Assembly (NCBI GenBank): GCA_028571685.1
Contig: CM053140.1
Span: 23,169,501-23,233,500 of the forward strand
Source: Heterohyrax brucei
Taxonomy: Eukaryota; Chordata; Mammalia; Hyracoidea; Procaviidae
Length of the DNA stretch: 64,000 nucleotides
Reading direction: 5' to 3'
This document shows, piece by piece, positions 1 through 12,319 of the stretch; the stretch's first letter is position 1; each line of letters opens with the position of its first letter. A program made the position numbers and the translations under genes. The notes below the pieces were generated by a model, which did not search any database, had not been told where the DNA came from, and saw only the letters and a list, made by a program, of their open reading frames with translations.

Positions 1-2560
1 CTATGAGGATCCTTGGTCCTCTGAGGCCATGGGGAACATGGATTACAGGCAGGAAGATTCAGGACTCACTCCTGAATGAGAACCAATCTGATTCTATGTT
101 CCAACATATCTGAGATAACAGAGTCATGCTAGTCCCGTGGAATTAACTCCAGAGTGCAGCATACTGCACTGATAGCCACACCTCTTTCTAATCTATGAGG
201 TATATTCTACCATTCGTGCTAAACCCAAATGATGTAGTTACACCATTCCTGCCATTCCCACCTATGATTACTGTTTCTATGATGCTCCATAGAGTCTAGT
301 GGAAAAAAGGAAGGGGGGGCTCTATGATACATGCTTCCTCCTCAGCCTCCTTTGCGAAGTCATTCGTGCACCAATAACCCAGGATAGCCTGAGGAGAACC
401 CAACCAAATCTCACGACTGAGTTCGAAGGTGAGGAAAAATGCAGTGTCGCAAGCAAATAGATTCCCTGTGTGTGTTTCCATGGCTGCCTCTTCCACCGAG
501 ACCATCAATAAGAATGGTGGAGTCCCAGAAGAACCCAGCAGCCCACAGGGAGTGTCACAGCTAAGATCCTTCACTGATGAGCAGGTGTGGGAGGTACCTG
601 AGCAGACAGTGAACTCAGCCTCTCCCTCTGTCACTGGGAGTCACCCTGTACTTCATGGTAAGTGGATCTCAACCTTTCCACGGAGAAACCTTAACTGAGC
701 TACAAGAGGAGGCACTGGAGAAAGAACATGAAATTCCTTTCTACATGTCCATGCCATGTGAACACGCATGGAGCCAAATGCTCATTCGTGACCCAAGAGA
801 GCGAGCCACTTCAGAGGACATCCTAAGATGAACACTAAGGATGAAGAAAACAAAAGACGTAGGTACAGCCACTCCCTGACTATAAGGACACCTGGTGTAT
901 TGAGACCACAGTGGACATGCGTTAGAAACAGGAAGAGATTCATTACTCATCCTTGAATCAAAAGCACAGTGACATGATGGGCACCTATCTAATCGTAGGT
1001 CACAATACCCATGAAATAGAGTCATGCCGCTACCAAGAAACCCCAGGCTGCAGCACACTGCACTGACAGCCACAGTTTTCTCATCCCATGACGGACATCC
1101 TTCCACTTGTGCTAAACCCAAATGGGCACTTACACTATACCTGCCATTCCCACCTATGATGACTGTTTCTACAATGCTTTGAGGAGTCTAGCTGACAGAC
1201 AACGGAGTCTCCATAGTATGTGCTTCTTCCTAAGTCTCCCTGGCAAAGTCCTTCCTGTACCAACATCCCAGGATAGCCTGGGCAGAGTTTAACCAAACCT
1301 GGGGACTGTGTGGCATGGTGAGAAAAACTGCAGAGCAACAATCCAGTAGACTACGCACATATGTTTCCACGGCTGCCTCCTCCATCCAGATCATCAGGAA
1401 GAAGGATGGAGTCCCACAGGAATCCAGTATCCCACAGGGAGGGTCACAACTAAGATCCTGTAATGCTGAACAGGTGTGGAAGGTACCTGATCAGACTGTG
1501 TCCCCAGCCTCTCCCTGTGTCAACCAGGGATTCACCTGCACATCATGCTAAGTGGATCTCTGATTTTTCATGGAAAGACCTTAACTGGGCTGTGAAAGCA
1601 GGTATGAGAGGTATAATACGATATTGCTTTCCACAGGTCTATACCATGTTAACACTCGCTGAGCCAAATAATCATTTGAATCCAACAAAGAGAGCCACAT
1701 CAGAGGACAACCTGGAACTTCTATGGATGAGGATGGATGATGAAAAAAAACAAAATATGTATGTGCAGCTACTGCCAGACAATGAACACCCCTAGTACAC
1801 TGAGGCTGTGGTGAACATGGATTATAGGCGGGAAGAGATTCAGGACTCATTCCGGAATCAGAACTACAATGACGTGGTGGTCATCAATCTGATCCTAAGT
1901 CATAATCAACTGAGATGTACAGTCATGCCAGTACCGTGCAACCCCAAGGTGCAGCACATGGCACTGATAGCCATACACCTTTCTCAATCCATAAGAAATA
2001 TCCTCCTACCCATTCGAAAGCCAAACAAGTTAGTTACAATGTACCTGCCATTCCAATCGATGACTACACTTATTTGAACTGTCTAGCTGATAGAAGCAAG
2101 GGGGCCTCCATGGTATGTGCTTCTCCTTCAGACTCCCTTACAAAGTCCTTCCGGCAACAACTACTGACAAGAGCCTGAGTAGACCCCAACCAAACTTATG
2201 TATTGTACGCCAAGGAGAAGAACAGTGTGGAGACACAACCTAGGAGAGTCCCCATGTGTTTCTGTGGATGCCTCCTCCACCCAGGCCATCAATAAGAATG
2301 GTGAAGTCCCAGCGGAAACCAGTTTCCCATAGGGAGTGTCCCAACTACGAGCCTTCAATGATGAGCAGGTTCAGGAGGTGTCTGACAAGACTGTGACCCC
2401 AGCTTCTCCCTCTGTCCATAGCCAGGGAACAGCAGGGTGCCGCTACAAGGTTTTTAAGCTCATGAGAAGATAACTGATCGCACAAGTGTCAAAAGGGAAT
2501 GGAAGGTTTGTGACCACAGTGTTGTAGCGAGATGCTCAAACTTGAGAGAGGAAGCCACGT
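1..2560 (+). pseudogene. MARK2: MARK2-derived retro-pseudogene, unit A, 5' truncated by window start
   Basis: The sequence enters inside a UBA domain and reads as three UBA-plus-spacer stretches (about 1-635, 890-1530, 1780-2460) separated by two kinase C-lobe ends (about 637-880 and 1530-1780). The best frame, around 1808-1900, reads VNMDYRREEIQDSF, close to the UBA start of MARK2, and is preceded by an acidic kinase-tail junction. The parent MARK2 (Par-1b) is a cytoplasmic Ser/Thr kinase that phosphorylates tau-type microtubule-associated proteins; its order is kinase, UBA, long spacer, KA1. Here the C-lobe and UBA segment is repeated, an order no MARK gene has. No frame stays open beyond about 125 codons, and stops and shifts are frequent, so no product is expected. 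An RTE LINE separates this part from its KA1 domain at 4274. Family assignment is firm; MARK2 as parent is likely. Confidence 0.82.
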
Positions 2561-2576
2561 TCTCTTAGCTCCACAT

Positions 2577-4273
2577 GTTGTTGTTAGGAGCCATTGACTT
2601 GGTTGCAGCTCATAATAACCCTATGCACAACAGAATGAAATACAGCCCGGTCTGGCACCACGTCCACAATCGTGTTTATGCTTAAGCCCATCGTTGCAGC
2701 CACTGTGAATCTACTTCGTCAAGGGTCTTCCTCTTTTTTGCTGACCCTCCACTCTATGCCCTTCTCCAGGGACTGAGCCCTCCTGACGTGTTCAAAATAT
2801 GTAAGACACAGTCTCACCATTTTTTGCTTTCAGGGGCATACAAACAGATCTGTTTGTTCTTTCAGCAGTTAGTGGTACACACAAATATCCTCCAACATTA
2901 TAATTAAAAGGAAGTAGTTCTTCTGTCTGCCTTGTTCACTGTCTAGCTTTTGCATGTATATGATGCTACTGAAAAAACCATGGCTTAGGTCAGGCTCACC
3001 TTAGTCATCAAGGGGACATCTTTTCAATAACTGAAAGAGGTCCTCTGAGGCAGATTTTCCCAATGCAACGTGTCTTTTCATTTCTTCAGTGCTGCCTCCA
3101 TGGGTATTGACTGTGGAACCAAGTACAACAGAATCCCTGACAACTTCAATCCTTTCTCCACTTACTACAATGTGCTTACTGGCCCAGTTGTGAGGATTTT
3201 TGCTTTCTTGATGTTAAGTTGCAACCCACACTGAAGACTGTGGTCCTTTATCTTCCTCAGTGTTTCAAATCTTATTTACTCCCAGCAAGAAGGGTGGTGT
3301 CATCTGCATAACACAGGTTCATAATCCAATCCTGAAAACTCATTCTTCATCTAATACAGGTTGTCAGATTATTTGCCCAGCATACAGATTGAAAAGGTAT
3401 AGTGATACAACCCTAACGCACACCTCCCTCTCTTTAAACCGTGTCCCTTCATTCTGTTTGCACAAATCTCCCTAGATCCATATACAGACTCTTTAAGAGC
3501 ACAATTAAGTATTCTGGACTTCCCATTCTAAACAATGTTGTCCATAATTTTTATAAGCCACACAGTTGAACGCCTTTGCATGGTTAAGGAAACACTGGTA
3601 AGCACTTTCCTGGTATTCTCTGCTTTCAGCCAAGATCCATCTGACATCAGCAATAATATCTCTGGTTCCACATCCTCCTTGGAATGTGGCTTGAATTTCT
3701 GGCAGTTCCTTGGCAATACACTTGTTGCAGTTACTTTTCAATGATGTTGAGCAAAATTTTACTTGTGTATGATATTAATGATATTGTTCACCAATTTTCC
3801 CATTCAGTTGCAACACCTTTCTTTGCAATGGGCATAAATATGGATCTCTTCCATCAGTTGGCCAGGCAGCTGTCCTCCAAATTTCTTGCCATAGACAAGT
3901 GAGCAGTTACGCCATTGCAGCTCTTGGCTCAAATATCTCCTATCAATTCACAAAACCTTGTTTTTTGCTAATGTCTTCAATGCAGCTTTGACTTCTTCTT
4001 TCAGCACCACTGGTTCCTCACCATATGCTACCTCTTCAAATGGCTGAACACTGACCAGTTCTTTCTGGTATAATGACTACGTCTTCCTTCGATCTTCTTT
4101 TGGTGTTCCCTGAGTTGTTTGTTTCCCTGTGGAATCCTTCACTGTTGCAACTCGAGGCTTGAATTTTTTCTTCAGTTCTTTCAGCTGGAGAAATGCAGAA
4201 TGTGTTCTTCTCTTTTGGTTTTCTATTTCCTGCTCTTTGCACATGTCATTACAATACCTTACTTTGTCTTCTT
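2577..4273 (-). mobile_element. Afrotherian RTE-type LINE, 5' truncated, inserted in MARK unit A
   Basis: The 3' end of the element lies at about 2577, and its reverse transcriptase region is read on the minus strand. A frame at 3505-3741 keeps the stretch TRDIIADVRWILAESREYQ, typical of the RTE reverse transcriptase of elephants. The other side stops at about 4273 inside the region upstream of the RT core, so the 5' half is missing. Many frameshifts show it is dead. It sits between the spacer and KA1 parts of the MARK unit and so entered after the unit existed. I found no clear target-site duplication. Confidence 0.85.
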
Positions 4274-5040
4274 GAGGATGAAAGTCACCAGTTCCATGGA
4301 ACCCCAGTAGATGATGGGGGATACCTGGATACTGCTGGATGCCAGTGGCCATGAGTGCAATCTCACTGACAAGTACACGTTTCTGTGTACGAACGCCGTG
4401 TCCGAACAGCAGGACTTTGTTCAGTGGAGGGCAGGTGTGTGAACTCTGCCTCTCTGGACTGTCAATGGGCTAAAGCCAAGTGCCGTTGAGTTGGATCTGA
4501 CTCATGACGACCCTATGGGCTAAAAATGAAGAGAATTTCTGGCATCTCTGAGGCCTTCAATAGCATGGCCTCAAAAATTCCCAAGGAACTCACACTTTTA
4601 AAGGTTCCAGAAGTTGCCAGGGACAAAAGGGCAGTTCACAGAGTTAAGCTCCCACAGGATCACGTAGTGTTTCCTTCTGCTGTGCACAGGGTCACTGTGA
4701 GTTGGAGCTTACCTGACAGCACCTAATAACGTAACAGGATAACAGGAATTCATGGAATACCAACTGGGATGTTTCAATAAACGGAAGCAGTTCTGGAAGA
4801 CCTCACTTGTCTATACCCAGAAGTCTGGAGGACACTACCTGAACAACCTACAAGTGACCATTTCATGCACCCATTCCAAAGAAATGTGATCCAACACAAC
4901 ATGAAGATTGCTGAAGAACATCATTAGAGCTACACACGACTAAAATTTTGCTGAAGATCACTGTGCTGTGATTAATGAATTTTGTGGGATGCTTTTCTAG
5001 CCACACTCTTGTAAATCCCAACCAGGTGAGTGGGCAGAAC
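4274..5040 (+). pseudogene. MARK2: MARK2-derived retro-pseudogene, unit A, KA1 domain and 3' tail
   Basis: This continues unit A after the LINE. The piece starts with a frame reading KVTSSMEPQ, which matches the opening of the MARK KA1 domain (MARK2 has TTSSMEPNEMM). A later frame at 4526-4620 reads RISGISEAFNSMASKIPKEL, corresponding to the last residues of MARK proteins (RISGTSMAFKNIASKI). KA1 domains bind acidic membrane lipids and restrain the kinase. The middle is broken by frameshifts and by a 40-base insertion at 4475-4514. From about 4620 the sequence is a shared 3' tail also found after the KA1 of units B and D. No product is expected. Confidence 0.8.
4475..4514 (-). mobile_element. 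40-base AfroSINE or RTE 3'-end micro-insertion
   Basis: The insert reads as the reverse complement of the AfroSINE/RTE 3' end (gttgagttggatctgactca). It is flanked by a perfect 10-base direct repeat, atgggctaaa, at 4465-4474 and 4515-4524. It interrupts the KA1 region of unit A and is absent from the other units. Confidence 0.7.
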
Positions 5041-6735
5041 AGTGTGACAGGGTAATCGAGGCTTCCCAGGAGTATTGGTCAGTTTCTCCTTGAGAGCGAG
5101 CCCATTTCAGAACAGAGAGGATGATTCTGCCACCACCAAAGAAGAACGGCTTTGAGCTGACAGTACTTTCTTCGGACTTGGGATCACAGGGTTATAGAGT
5201 TTTTGGAAGCAGGTGCTAGAGAGAGCTGAGAAGTGGTGGGAAGAGAGACCTGGCAACAGGAGACACCATTATCGGTTTCCCAGTCCACAAAGATAGAAAG
5301 CTAAGTACTCTTGAGCAGTGGCTGAAAGCCAGGGAGAGCCTGCCTTTGGGAGGTAGGCAGAGTAGACTGTGTGGAAATATACTATGGAAACCACTTTTGA
5401 GTCAACCAGCAGTGGGGAGTGAGACAGAGAGCCTGAGGGCCTCTGTAAAGGGTGACCAAAGCTATCAATAAGCAGTAAGAGATAAAAAGACCTAAGGATT
5501 TATAAAATCTTGGGACACTGAGGTAAATCCCCAAACAGCTGTGTAAATTTCCTTGTTTTTCAGAAGAAACCACATGGAACCCACTCTAGGCATCCACAAA
5601 AAGTCCCACTTCAACCACTACATGTCATTCCAATGAGGGCACCAGAGAGCTGTGATCAGGACCAGGGAACTGAACCAACTAACCAAAGAAACTGCATGTG
5701 CAAGACCCCATGACAAGTCCTGCTACTGGTGCCAGAAGCCCCAGTGGCAGGAACTGTCGAGATCCTGTAACTATTCAGACTCCAAGTGGCCTGGCTGAGG
5801 TTTGGGGAGATCAGGCTAGCAAGTGTAGTCTCTTGACAGGCAAAAAGCTGGGATCCCTTAGCCCTAGGCATGAGGATGGAACCTTCTTGGCTGCAGAGTT
5901 GTACTAAATGAAAGTACCTCGCAGAGACGGAATGGGTCAGTGTCCAAGAGTGGAGAAGGATCCAGTACAAAGCCTACACCAGTACCAAAATGAAACTCAG
6001 TGTTGTCATGTCGATTGCAACTCACAGCAACCCATATAGGGTACCCTATACTGGTGAGGGTAAGGGATGGTGTCATAGTTGGTAGGGGGAGGTGAAGACA
6101 TAGCCCTACGTTCTGGTTTTAGGTTTACATGTCAGTAAATGCTTTATGGGACCCCTCCTGAAGAATATAGTAATGGTATGGACACGGATGGAAACACAGG
6201 CTATGTCATTTCTAGGTCATCCTCTTGAGGTGATACACACGTGTGACCACGTCACAAACTGCCAGGAGGAACTGTTCCATCTGCAATTACTTATCGGAAG
6301 CATTGACTGGGCACTGAGTGACATATGATGAGGTGGTCTGTGGTGGCGATCAGGTTCCCTAGCTTTCCCCCTTGAGGAGACATGGGCCTGAAATCTTGAA
6401 AGGAATGTGGGACGCTGACTTGCTCTGGCCACTTCCTGCTGTTTGAGGTTATGGTCCTGTCTACCCCTCAGACTTGTGTTCCTCAAGTGCCTAGGAGAGA
6501 AAACATGGAGCCGCCTGATCTGCCACCTGTTTGGCAGGTGGGTACAGGCTGCTATCCTTGTAGGACTAGGAGTTTAACTTGGAGTTGTTTTAGCCTGGAG
6601 CCAGTCTGTTATCTTAGAAGCTGGATTCAAGCTGTGCTGTATGTTGTCCTGGACCTGGATAGATTTATGAACATAAAAACAACACTGATCCTTGAGATAC
6701 AGCAAGCACCTCCTTCAGCTGCTGTTAAAAGGTCT
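5041..6735 (+). repeat. Shared 5' flanking block of the MARK units, copy A
   Basis: This non-coding block also occurs at 36005-38600, 41141-41735, 44701-46005 and 50131-51755, each time just upstream of a MARK kinase start. Shared landmarks are the text near 5650 (aggaccagggaactgaacca), the block at 6290-6430 and the run ending at 6735 (tcagctgctgttaaaaggtc). In this copy the following MARK kinase is missing: sequence diverges right after 6735. An old AfroSINE-like fragment lies near 5993-6050. Confidence 0.75.
5993..6050 (-). mobile_element. AfroSINE fragment (3' end)
   Basis: The stretch gtcgattgcaactcacagca and the following cccatataggg resemble the reverse complement of the AfroSINE 3' end. 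It is short and diverged. Confidence 0.45.
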
Positions 6736-6904
6736 AGAGCTCTTCTGCTCTGCAGGGCTACTCCCACGAGAGAGGCCACTTCTTTCTGGAAAAGAAGGGG
6801 GGCTTTCCACATCCTCTCCACTCATCTCCCAAAACACGAGCACTTACACTCAGCTACAGCCTTCATTAAAAGTGTAAACAGACGACCTACAGAGTGGGAA
6901 ATAA

Positions 6905-7055
6905 GTTTTGGCTACCACACCTCTGATGGACATCTGTCCTCTCTAATCTACAAAATATTGCAAAATAGCAACAAGAAAAAGACAAACAATCCAATTAAAA
7001 AATGGGCAAAAGACATAAACAGGTACTTCACTAAAGAAGATGTACAGGATGCTAT
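6905..7055 (+). mobile_element. L1 ORF2 C-terminal fragment
   Basis: A frame here reads NNPIKKWAKDINRYFTKEDV, the well-known stretch near the end of the L1 ORF2 protein. Only about 50 codons are recognisable. It lies just after the point where MARK flanking block A loses its kinase. Confidence 0.8.
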
Positions 7056-9536
7056 CAGAAAATGCAAAGCACAGAATGAGGAAAGCAACTACCAAATGGA
7101 CACGGCAGCAGATGGTTAGAGACAGAATAGAGACGGCACCCAGTCAGAAAGGAGTCACCAACTCAAGGTACCAGAAGATAAGACTTATCCACTGGACGAT
7201 AAGGACCAGAACTAAGTCAATCACTTGTTTACACATTATGATAAAAATTCAGCACTCTGGACTTGGGATATGCAATCTCCTCCAGAGAGTCCATGTCCAT
7301 TGGTCTGCTGATGTGCTCTGACCTGATCCTGGACTTGGTCAGCTTCATCCTCAAAGCCTTGGTTTAAGTCATAGTGGCAGTGTTCTGTTGGTGCCAGAGG
7401 CCCTCAGGATGTCCCTGCCTGAGCACCTCTGAGACACGGTGCAATCACAGAGTCCCACTCCGGACTCTGCTGACACCTGCAGAGTGAGAGCACAGCCAAT
7501 CTTCAAATTCATTAGCATGAAACCTGCTTTTAGGGAAGCGGAGGTGATGACACAGTAACGCCAAGACTAACCATGGAGTCCCGGTGCAGTCTGGTCTAAA
7601 CTTGTGTGTGGTTTTAAATTAATGTAACAAATGCAGCTTTTGGGGGCACTTTGGGTGCTAGTACCTTTCCTTGTCTGTGCCGGAGTTTTAACGAAAATGT
7701 AGGTGTTAAGTGTCTTTTTAACCAAGAGATTAAACCAAGTGTAACACTACTGCCAAGCTTCACAGTCACAAATCTCCGCTGTGGTCCCCGATACTTCCCC
7801 TGGTGCTCACGACAGTCACTGTCTCCAAAGCAGAAATGGAACCCAAGATAAAATGGAGCCTGAGCCATGGGATCTTCAGAAACCAGTTTTTGTTTTTTCC
7901 AAAGCTCAAGATCTCCAAGGATACCCAGAGGCAGCAGCCTGTGTGAGTAACCTCAACTTTCATGAAAGCCAGAATTCACGATTCCAGAAGAATTCTGTCT
8001 ATCTCTTTCACTGTGTCCTCCTTTGGGTCATAGTCTCACTATGGACCTTTGATAAAAAATCTGCAATAAATGGTAATTCAACACCATCTGGTTGGTAAGC
8101 TATCAGTTACCTTACAGTGAAGAACGAAGCAGAATAAAAAACACTCAACAATTATATTACGCCAACTGCCTGAAATAACCAACAAAGCTATGACCCTATG
8201 GCCTTGGAATGAGGAAACAAATCTCAGGAAACATGTGTTGATGCATGAGCATTATCAGCACCCAGTTTTCACGTGCCGCAGCAGTAACCGCATTCTCTAA
8301 AACCTCCGAATCATGTGACTACAATACAGCAACATTTATCTATAAACCACTCCGTGATAGAATAGGAAATCTAAAGTTACTCTAACTTGTAAAATCATAG
8401 CTCAAACTTCAGACACTTTTCTCCTTATGATACTTACAACTCTGCTAGTTTTCCCAATAAGAATTTCTAGTTTGAGAGTTACAAAACTAACCCCTTAGTT
8501 CAATAATCGAAGAGAAAGAAAAACTGCTCCTAAGTCTAGAAAATAGGACCTTAAAACATGAGCAGTAAGCCCACAGAAGCCCATGGTATCTGTTCATTTC
8601 CTCAGTCACGTGCAGTTACTTCCTGTTCTGCCTGGTCCTACGTCAGCCGTGGTCTTCGAGCCCATCGTTTTCTCTGTACGAGTTTCTAAAATCTCGAGTC
8701 CCTGTCCTCTTCACGTGTCCAATTCCCTTTTGGCTGAGATACACTGCTTAACTGTTTTCAGAAAATCAGCAAAGTGGAACCTTACCTGTAGATGAGACAA
8801 CATAATATGCCCATGATTAATTTATAAAAATAAATACTCCTAAGAGTGAACAGACCTGATGCAAGTTCATTTCAAGGAAAATGCAAAGGCCAAATCAAAT
8901 CTGTCCAAAAAAACTTTATACAATAATATTTCTAAATATAACCATTAACCAGATTTTTAAACAACTTCAGGTAGCATACACAATCATCCTGAGGCAAATA
9001 CCACACAGCCAGGATACAGCATGATCATTTATACATCAAGATGGTCAAGTCTCTAAATATCTAAATAGTATAAACATCAATTCATCGGTAAATAATCCGA
9101 ATTGCCAGTTAGAACACCTGGTGTGATGAGGCTGAGTTAAAAAACAAATTCTAGTCAGGTTAGCAACTAAGAAACAATAATAAAATTATGACAGAATATT
9201 ATGCACTTGTTAGATAATGTTAGGCTAAATGGAAGGGGAAATTACTACGATACATTTGTAACCCAACGAGAACCGGGCACTGCTCTTGCTATTACCCTGT
9301 TCCACATGATTTCTTAAGGAAAGCCCTTTAGCACTTTTTCTTTGTAAAAAGATACTTGGGATTTCCGAAGAAGTTTCTGATGTGTCAGGAGTTTACTATA
9401 AGCTATCAAGAAACAATAGAAAAGTTATTTTACTAAAGATCCTAAAGTGGAAAACCTTAACTTTCTCTCCTATTGTTGCAATTCCTGCAGCATGGCATTT
9501 GACTCAGAAGTCTTATACTAATAAGATGGCAAATGT
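7056..9536. other. Unassigned AT-rich intergenic sequence
   Basis: I see no gene or recognisable repeat here. Frames are short and random-looking; the longest, 7781-8098, has no recognisable domain. An AATAAA lies near 8065 without other gene signs. From about 8100 the sequence is AT-rich. Confidence 0.5.
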
Positions 9537-9800
9537 TTGCCTTTAAGGGAGATTACACAAAGAATAAATTAAACCTTTCTTCAGAAATCAGAGAAAATTT
9601 TGTTATTTTAGTAACAAAACCACAATTCTTCATTTTATATTTTATCTACTATTAAAGTTCTTAAAAACCTCACAAATTAAATCATTCAGCTTTGGTCAGA
9701 CAAAGGAAACTTCTGGCCATATGAAACAAATATTTTTGAATAAATTTTACAGTGTAGCACTTTAAATAGCAAAGATGAACTTACTCATTAACAGACACAC
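9537..9800 (+). repeat. Dispersed duplicate shared with 27585-27845
   Basis: The two stretches align along their whole length in the same orientation with many substitutions and small indels. Shared words include tttgcctttaaggga, agaataaattaaacctt and gacaaaggaaactt. The family is not recognised; it could be an old interspersed repeat. Confidence 0.65.
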
Positions 9801-9808
9801 GTATGTGT

Positions 9809-9835
9809 ACACACACACACAAACACACACACACA
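9809..9835. repeat. (AC)n microsatellite
   Basis: Imperfect AC repeat interrupted once by aaac. Confidence 0.9.
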
Positions 9836-9925
9836 AGGTCTCACAAACTCATCATATAAAAACTGTTACATGTGATATATGACAAGCAAATCTGCAAACT
9901 TAATTGTTCTAAGTGCCACATACCT

Positions 9926-10471
9926 CACTGCTGAATTATCACTATGGTTACCTTAAAAATACTCCCCTTGGGAAGCTATGAACCAACACCAGCGCCTAGT
10001 CCACCCTTCAAAGTAACTTTGGAACTCTTTTACTGGAATGGCTGTCACACACTGTGGCATGGTGGCAAGTTCATGAACCTAAATATGTAGTTGTCTGAGG
10101 GGTTTTTAGCCAGCAAACAGGTAATTGTATTGGAGCACCCTCCCTACTCACCTGATCTGGCCCCCATGACTTTCTTTCTTACCCAAAGATACAGGAAATA
10201 TTGAAAGACATTTTGATGACAATCAGGACATCAAGAGTAACCCAATGACAGCTCTGATGGCCTTTCCAGAAAAAGAGTTCTAAAACTGCTTTGAAGGGTG
10301 GACCAGGCTCTGGCATCGATGCAGCGCTTCCCAAGGGAGTACTTTGAAGGTGACCATAGTGATATTCAGCAATGGGTTACAAGGACCAACAACTGAGTCC
10401 ATGAGGTCATCCCACAAAAGGTGCTACAAATCTCACTGCTGAATATCACTATGGTCAACTCCAAAGTACAG
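9926..10471. repeat. Inverted-repeat structure around a mariner fragment
   Basis: The arm at about 9926-10022 is the reverse complement of about 10270-10375. A third, shorter arm at 10436-10471 is again the reverse complement of 10337-10372. The shared core reads ctgctgaatatcactatggt or its complement. The region could fold into alternative hairpins. Confidence 0.65.
10120..10375 (+). pseudogene. Mariner-type transposase, C-terminal fragment
   Basis: Reading across frameshifts gives PPYSPDLAP-like text followed by FDDNQDI and a basic, Trp-containing end (CFEGWTR then YFEGD-like text). This order matches the last third of mariner-family transposases, which cut and paste DNA with an Asp-Asp-Asp catalytic triad. 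The N-terminal two thirds are not visible here. Stops and shifts exclude a product. The same C-terminal text reappears inverted at 9926-10022, so the locus is rearranged. Confidence 0.6.
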
Positions 10472-11530
10472 CTGAGGTCTCAGCTGACATCTGGGGTTCC
10501 CTTCATGGTCACCAATCTGTCTGCATCAGACTGTGAAAAAGAATTCTTTGAGAAGGCTTGTCTGGGCCACGACAGCAATCTTTACTGGAAAATGAAAGCA
10601 TTTCATAGTGGGGTAGCAACAGCCTGGATAGCAGTCTTCTAGGTTCTGCCACTAAGTGAGTTTGGGGTTTAGTGCTTATAGGTCATATATGCCCATATAT
10701 AGCTGGGGACAACCAATCAGCGATGGGGTGTGAAATATTTCCTGTTTTGGCAAGCAGGTCCTTATTCCCTGGCTGCACCCACATGCAGATTTCAAAAGGG
10801 TTCTTCCCACAGGGCTTCTGGAATTGGTAGCAAGACTTACTATGTGGTGCCATACTTGGGCAGCTTCCTGCTCCCTTGGTACGATGCCCTGGTCCTGATG
10901 GGGGCTCTCTGGTGCTTGCATTGGAAGGGCATACAGCAGTCACCTCTGTCTCATGTGGGCATGCCTCTGAGTTGGGTCTACACAGTCGTCTCTGAAAAAC
11001 AAGAGACAATTAAAGCAACTCATCCCCAGGTGTGGGTGGCAAAATTAAGTTGATGATCACTCTGGAATGCTCCAAGGTGTGGTTACGCTGGCCCTTCTCA
11101 TCCCCAAGAGTATTAATTGTTAAAAGGGTTAATTGGGATTGTCAAAACTGTAACTGTGAAAGCTGTCAGTATAAGAGGGTAGATGACGGGCGGAGATGCT
11201 CCTTGATTAGTCGAGTCCCTGATCCTAAAATTCCTTCAAGGGTTTCCTATGCTGACACCTGTGAGGCTTAGAGCAAGACAATCAACTTCTCCCAGGTGAC
11301 ACACACCAGAGTTCAGAAAGGATAAAGACTAGGTGACTTTTGGAGAATTTGACGAGATTACAAGGAAATCGCAGGCCACATAAAAGGTTGGTACCTGACT
11401 AAGCTCATCCTTTGGACCCTTGGCTCTATTGACGTCCTACGGGAGGGAAAAATTGTCCTCCAAATACGAAAGAACCAGGGCTACAAAAGTCAAAGGGTAG
11501 ATTCTGTTGTGACTGATTACTTATGGGTGG

Positions 11531-12319
11531 GGCCTTTCTAATCATCATCTTGTAACCTCCCTACAGTTGACTTGGCACGACTGTGAACCGGGGTGTAATT
11601 GTGGCCTACCTGGACCGTGTAATGGGTCAGTTGTGGTCAGTTTTGCCTTAAAAGTGTGTCAACAGCAGAGCACAGGAAGAGGGTGGTACTACCATCAAAA
11701 AAGAACAAACAGGATCAGAAAGAGCATCCCACAGGCACAGGATCCCTCTGCTGAGAGGCTCCTGGAAGCAGGACACAGAGAGAAAGACAGAACAGTCTTT
11801 AACTCTGAAAACTCTAAGAAGCAATGGCATAAAAAACCCAGCAGCAGGAGACAGCACGGTGGCCTTCCCAGCCCACAAAGATCAAGCTGAGTGCCCGTGG
11901 GCACAGACTGAGGGCCTAAAAGAAGTGTGCCAGTCAGTACAGCTTCAGAGAGACTCTCCCGATGGACGAAATGAATCCTGAGTGTTCTTTAGCCTGAATA
12001 ATAACTGTTACGTCACCAAACACCTGATCACTGTGAATGTGGTCTGTGAGTTCTTTGTGACCCCTGCAGTGAATGACTGAATCTAGCTGTCAAGGCTCGG
12101 GAGGGATGACTGTTGTCAGAATTGGTAAGATGGTAGCGAGAAGGGTCATATCTGACTCCGCCTCATAAGACTGAACCAGCCTTGCGATGTTGATCTTGAT
12201 CCTCCTTACCCTCATGAAGTTGGTGGAGGTCAGACACTGCTCCTGTGTCATTTCCCAATCATTTAAAAGTGACTGCACCAGCGTATTGACAGGGAATGGC
12301 CAGGAATACACTCAGAACA
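11531..12319. other. Unassigned sequence present only in duplication copy 1
   Basis: Part of the copy-1-only stretch. A minus-strand frame of 73 codons at 12090-12311 is open but I do not recognise it. Text near 11830-11890 (agcaggagaca, then cccacaaagat) faintly resembles the MARK flanking block. No gene can be supported. Confidence 0.4.

Noticed and set aside
6451..7119. Longest open frame of the window, 222 codons
   Set aside because: It runs through the MARK flanking block, an unrelated joint and an L1 ORF2 fragment, so it is a chance fusion of repeats.
9809..9835. CRISPR-like or functional repeat array
   Set aside because: Simple dinucleotide repeat; no spacer structure anywhere in the window.
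12090..12311. 73-codon minus-strand frame that looks somewhat protein-like
   Set aside because: I could not match it to any family, and it lies in repeat-rich copy-1-only DNA; left as unassigned.
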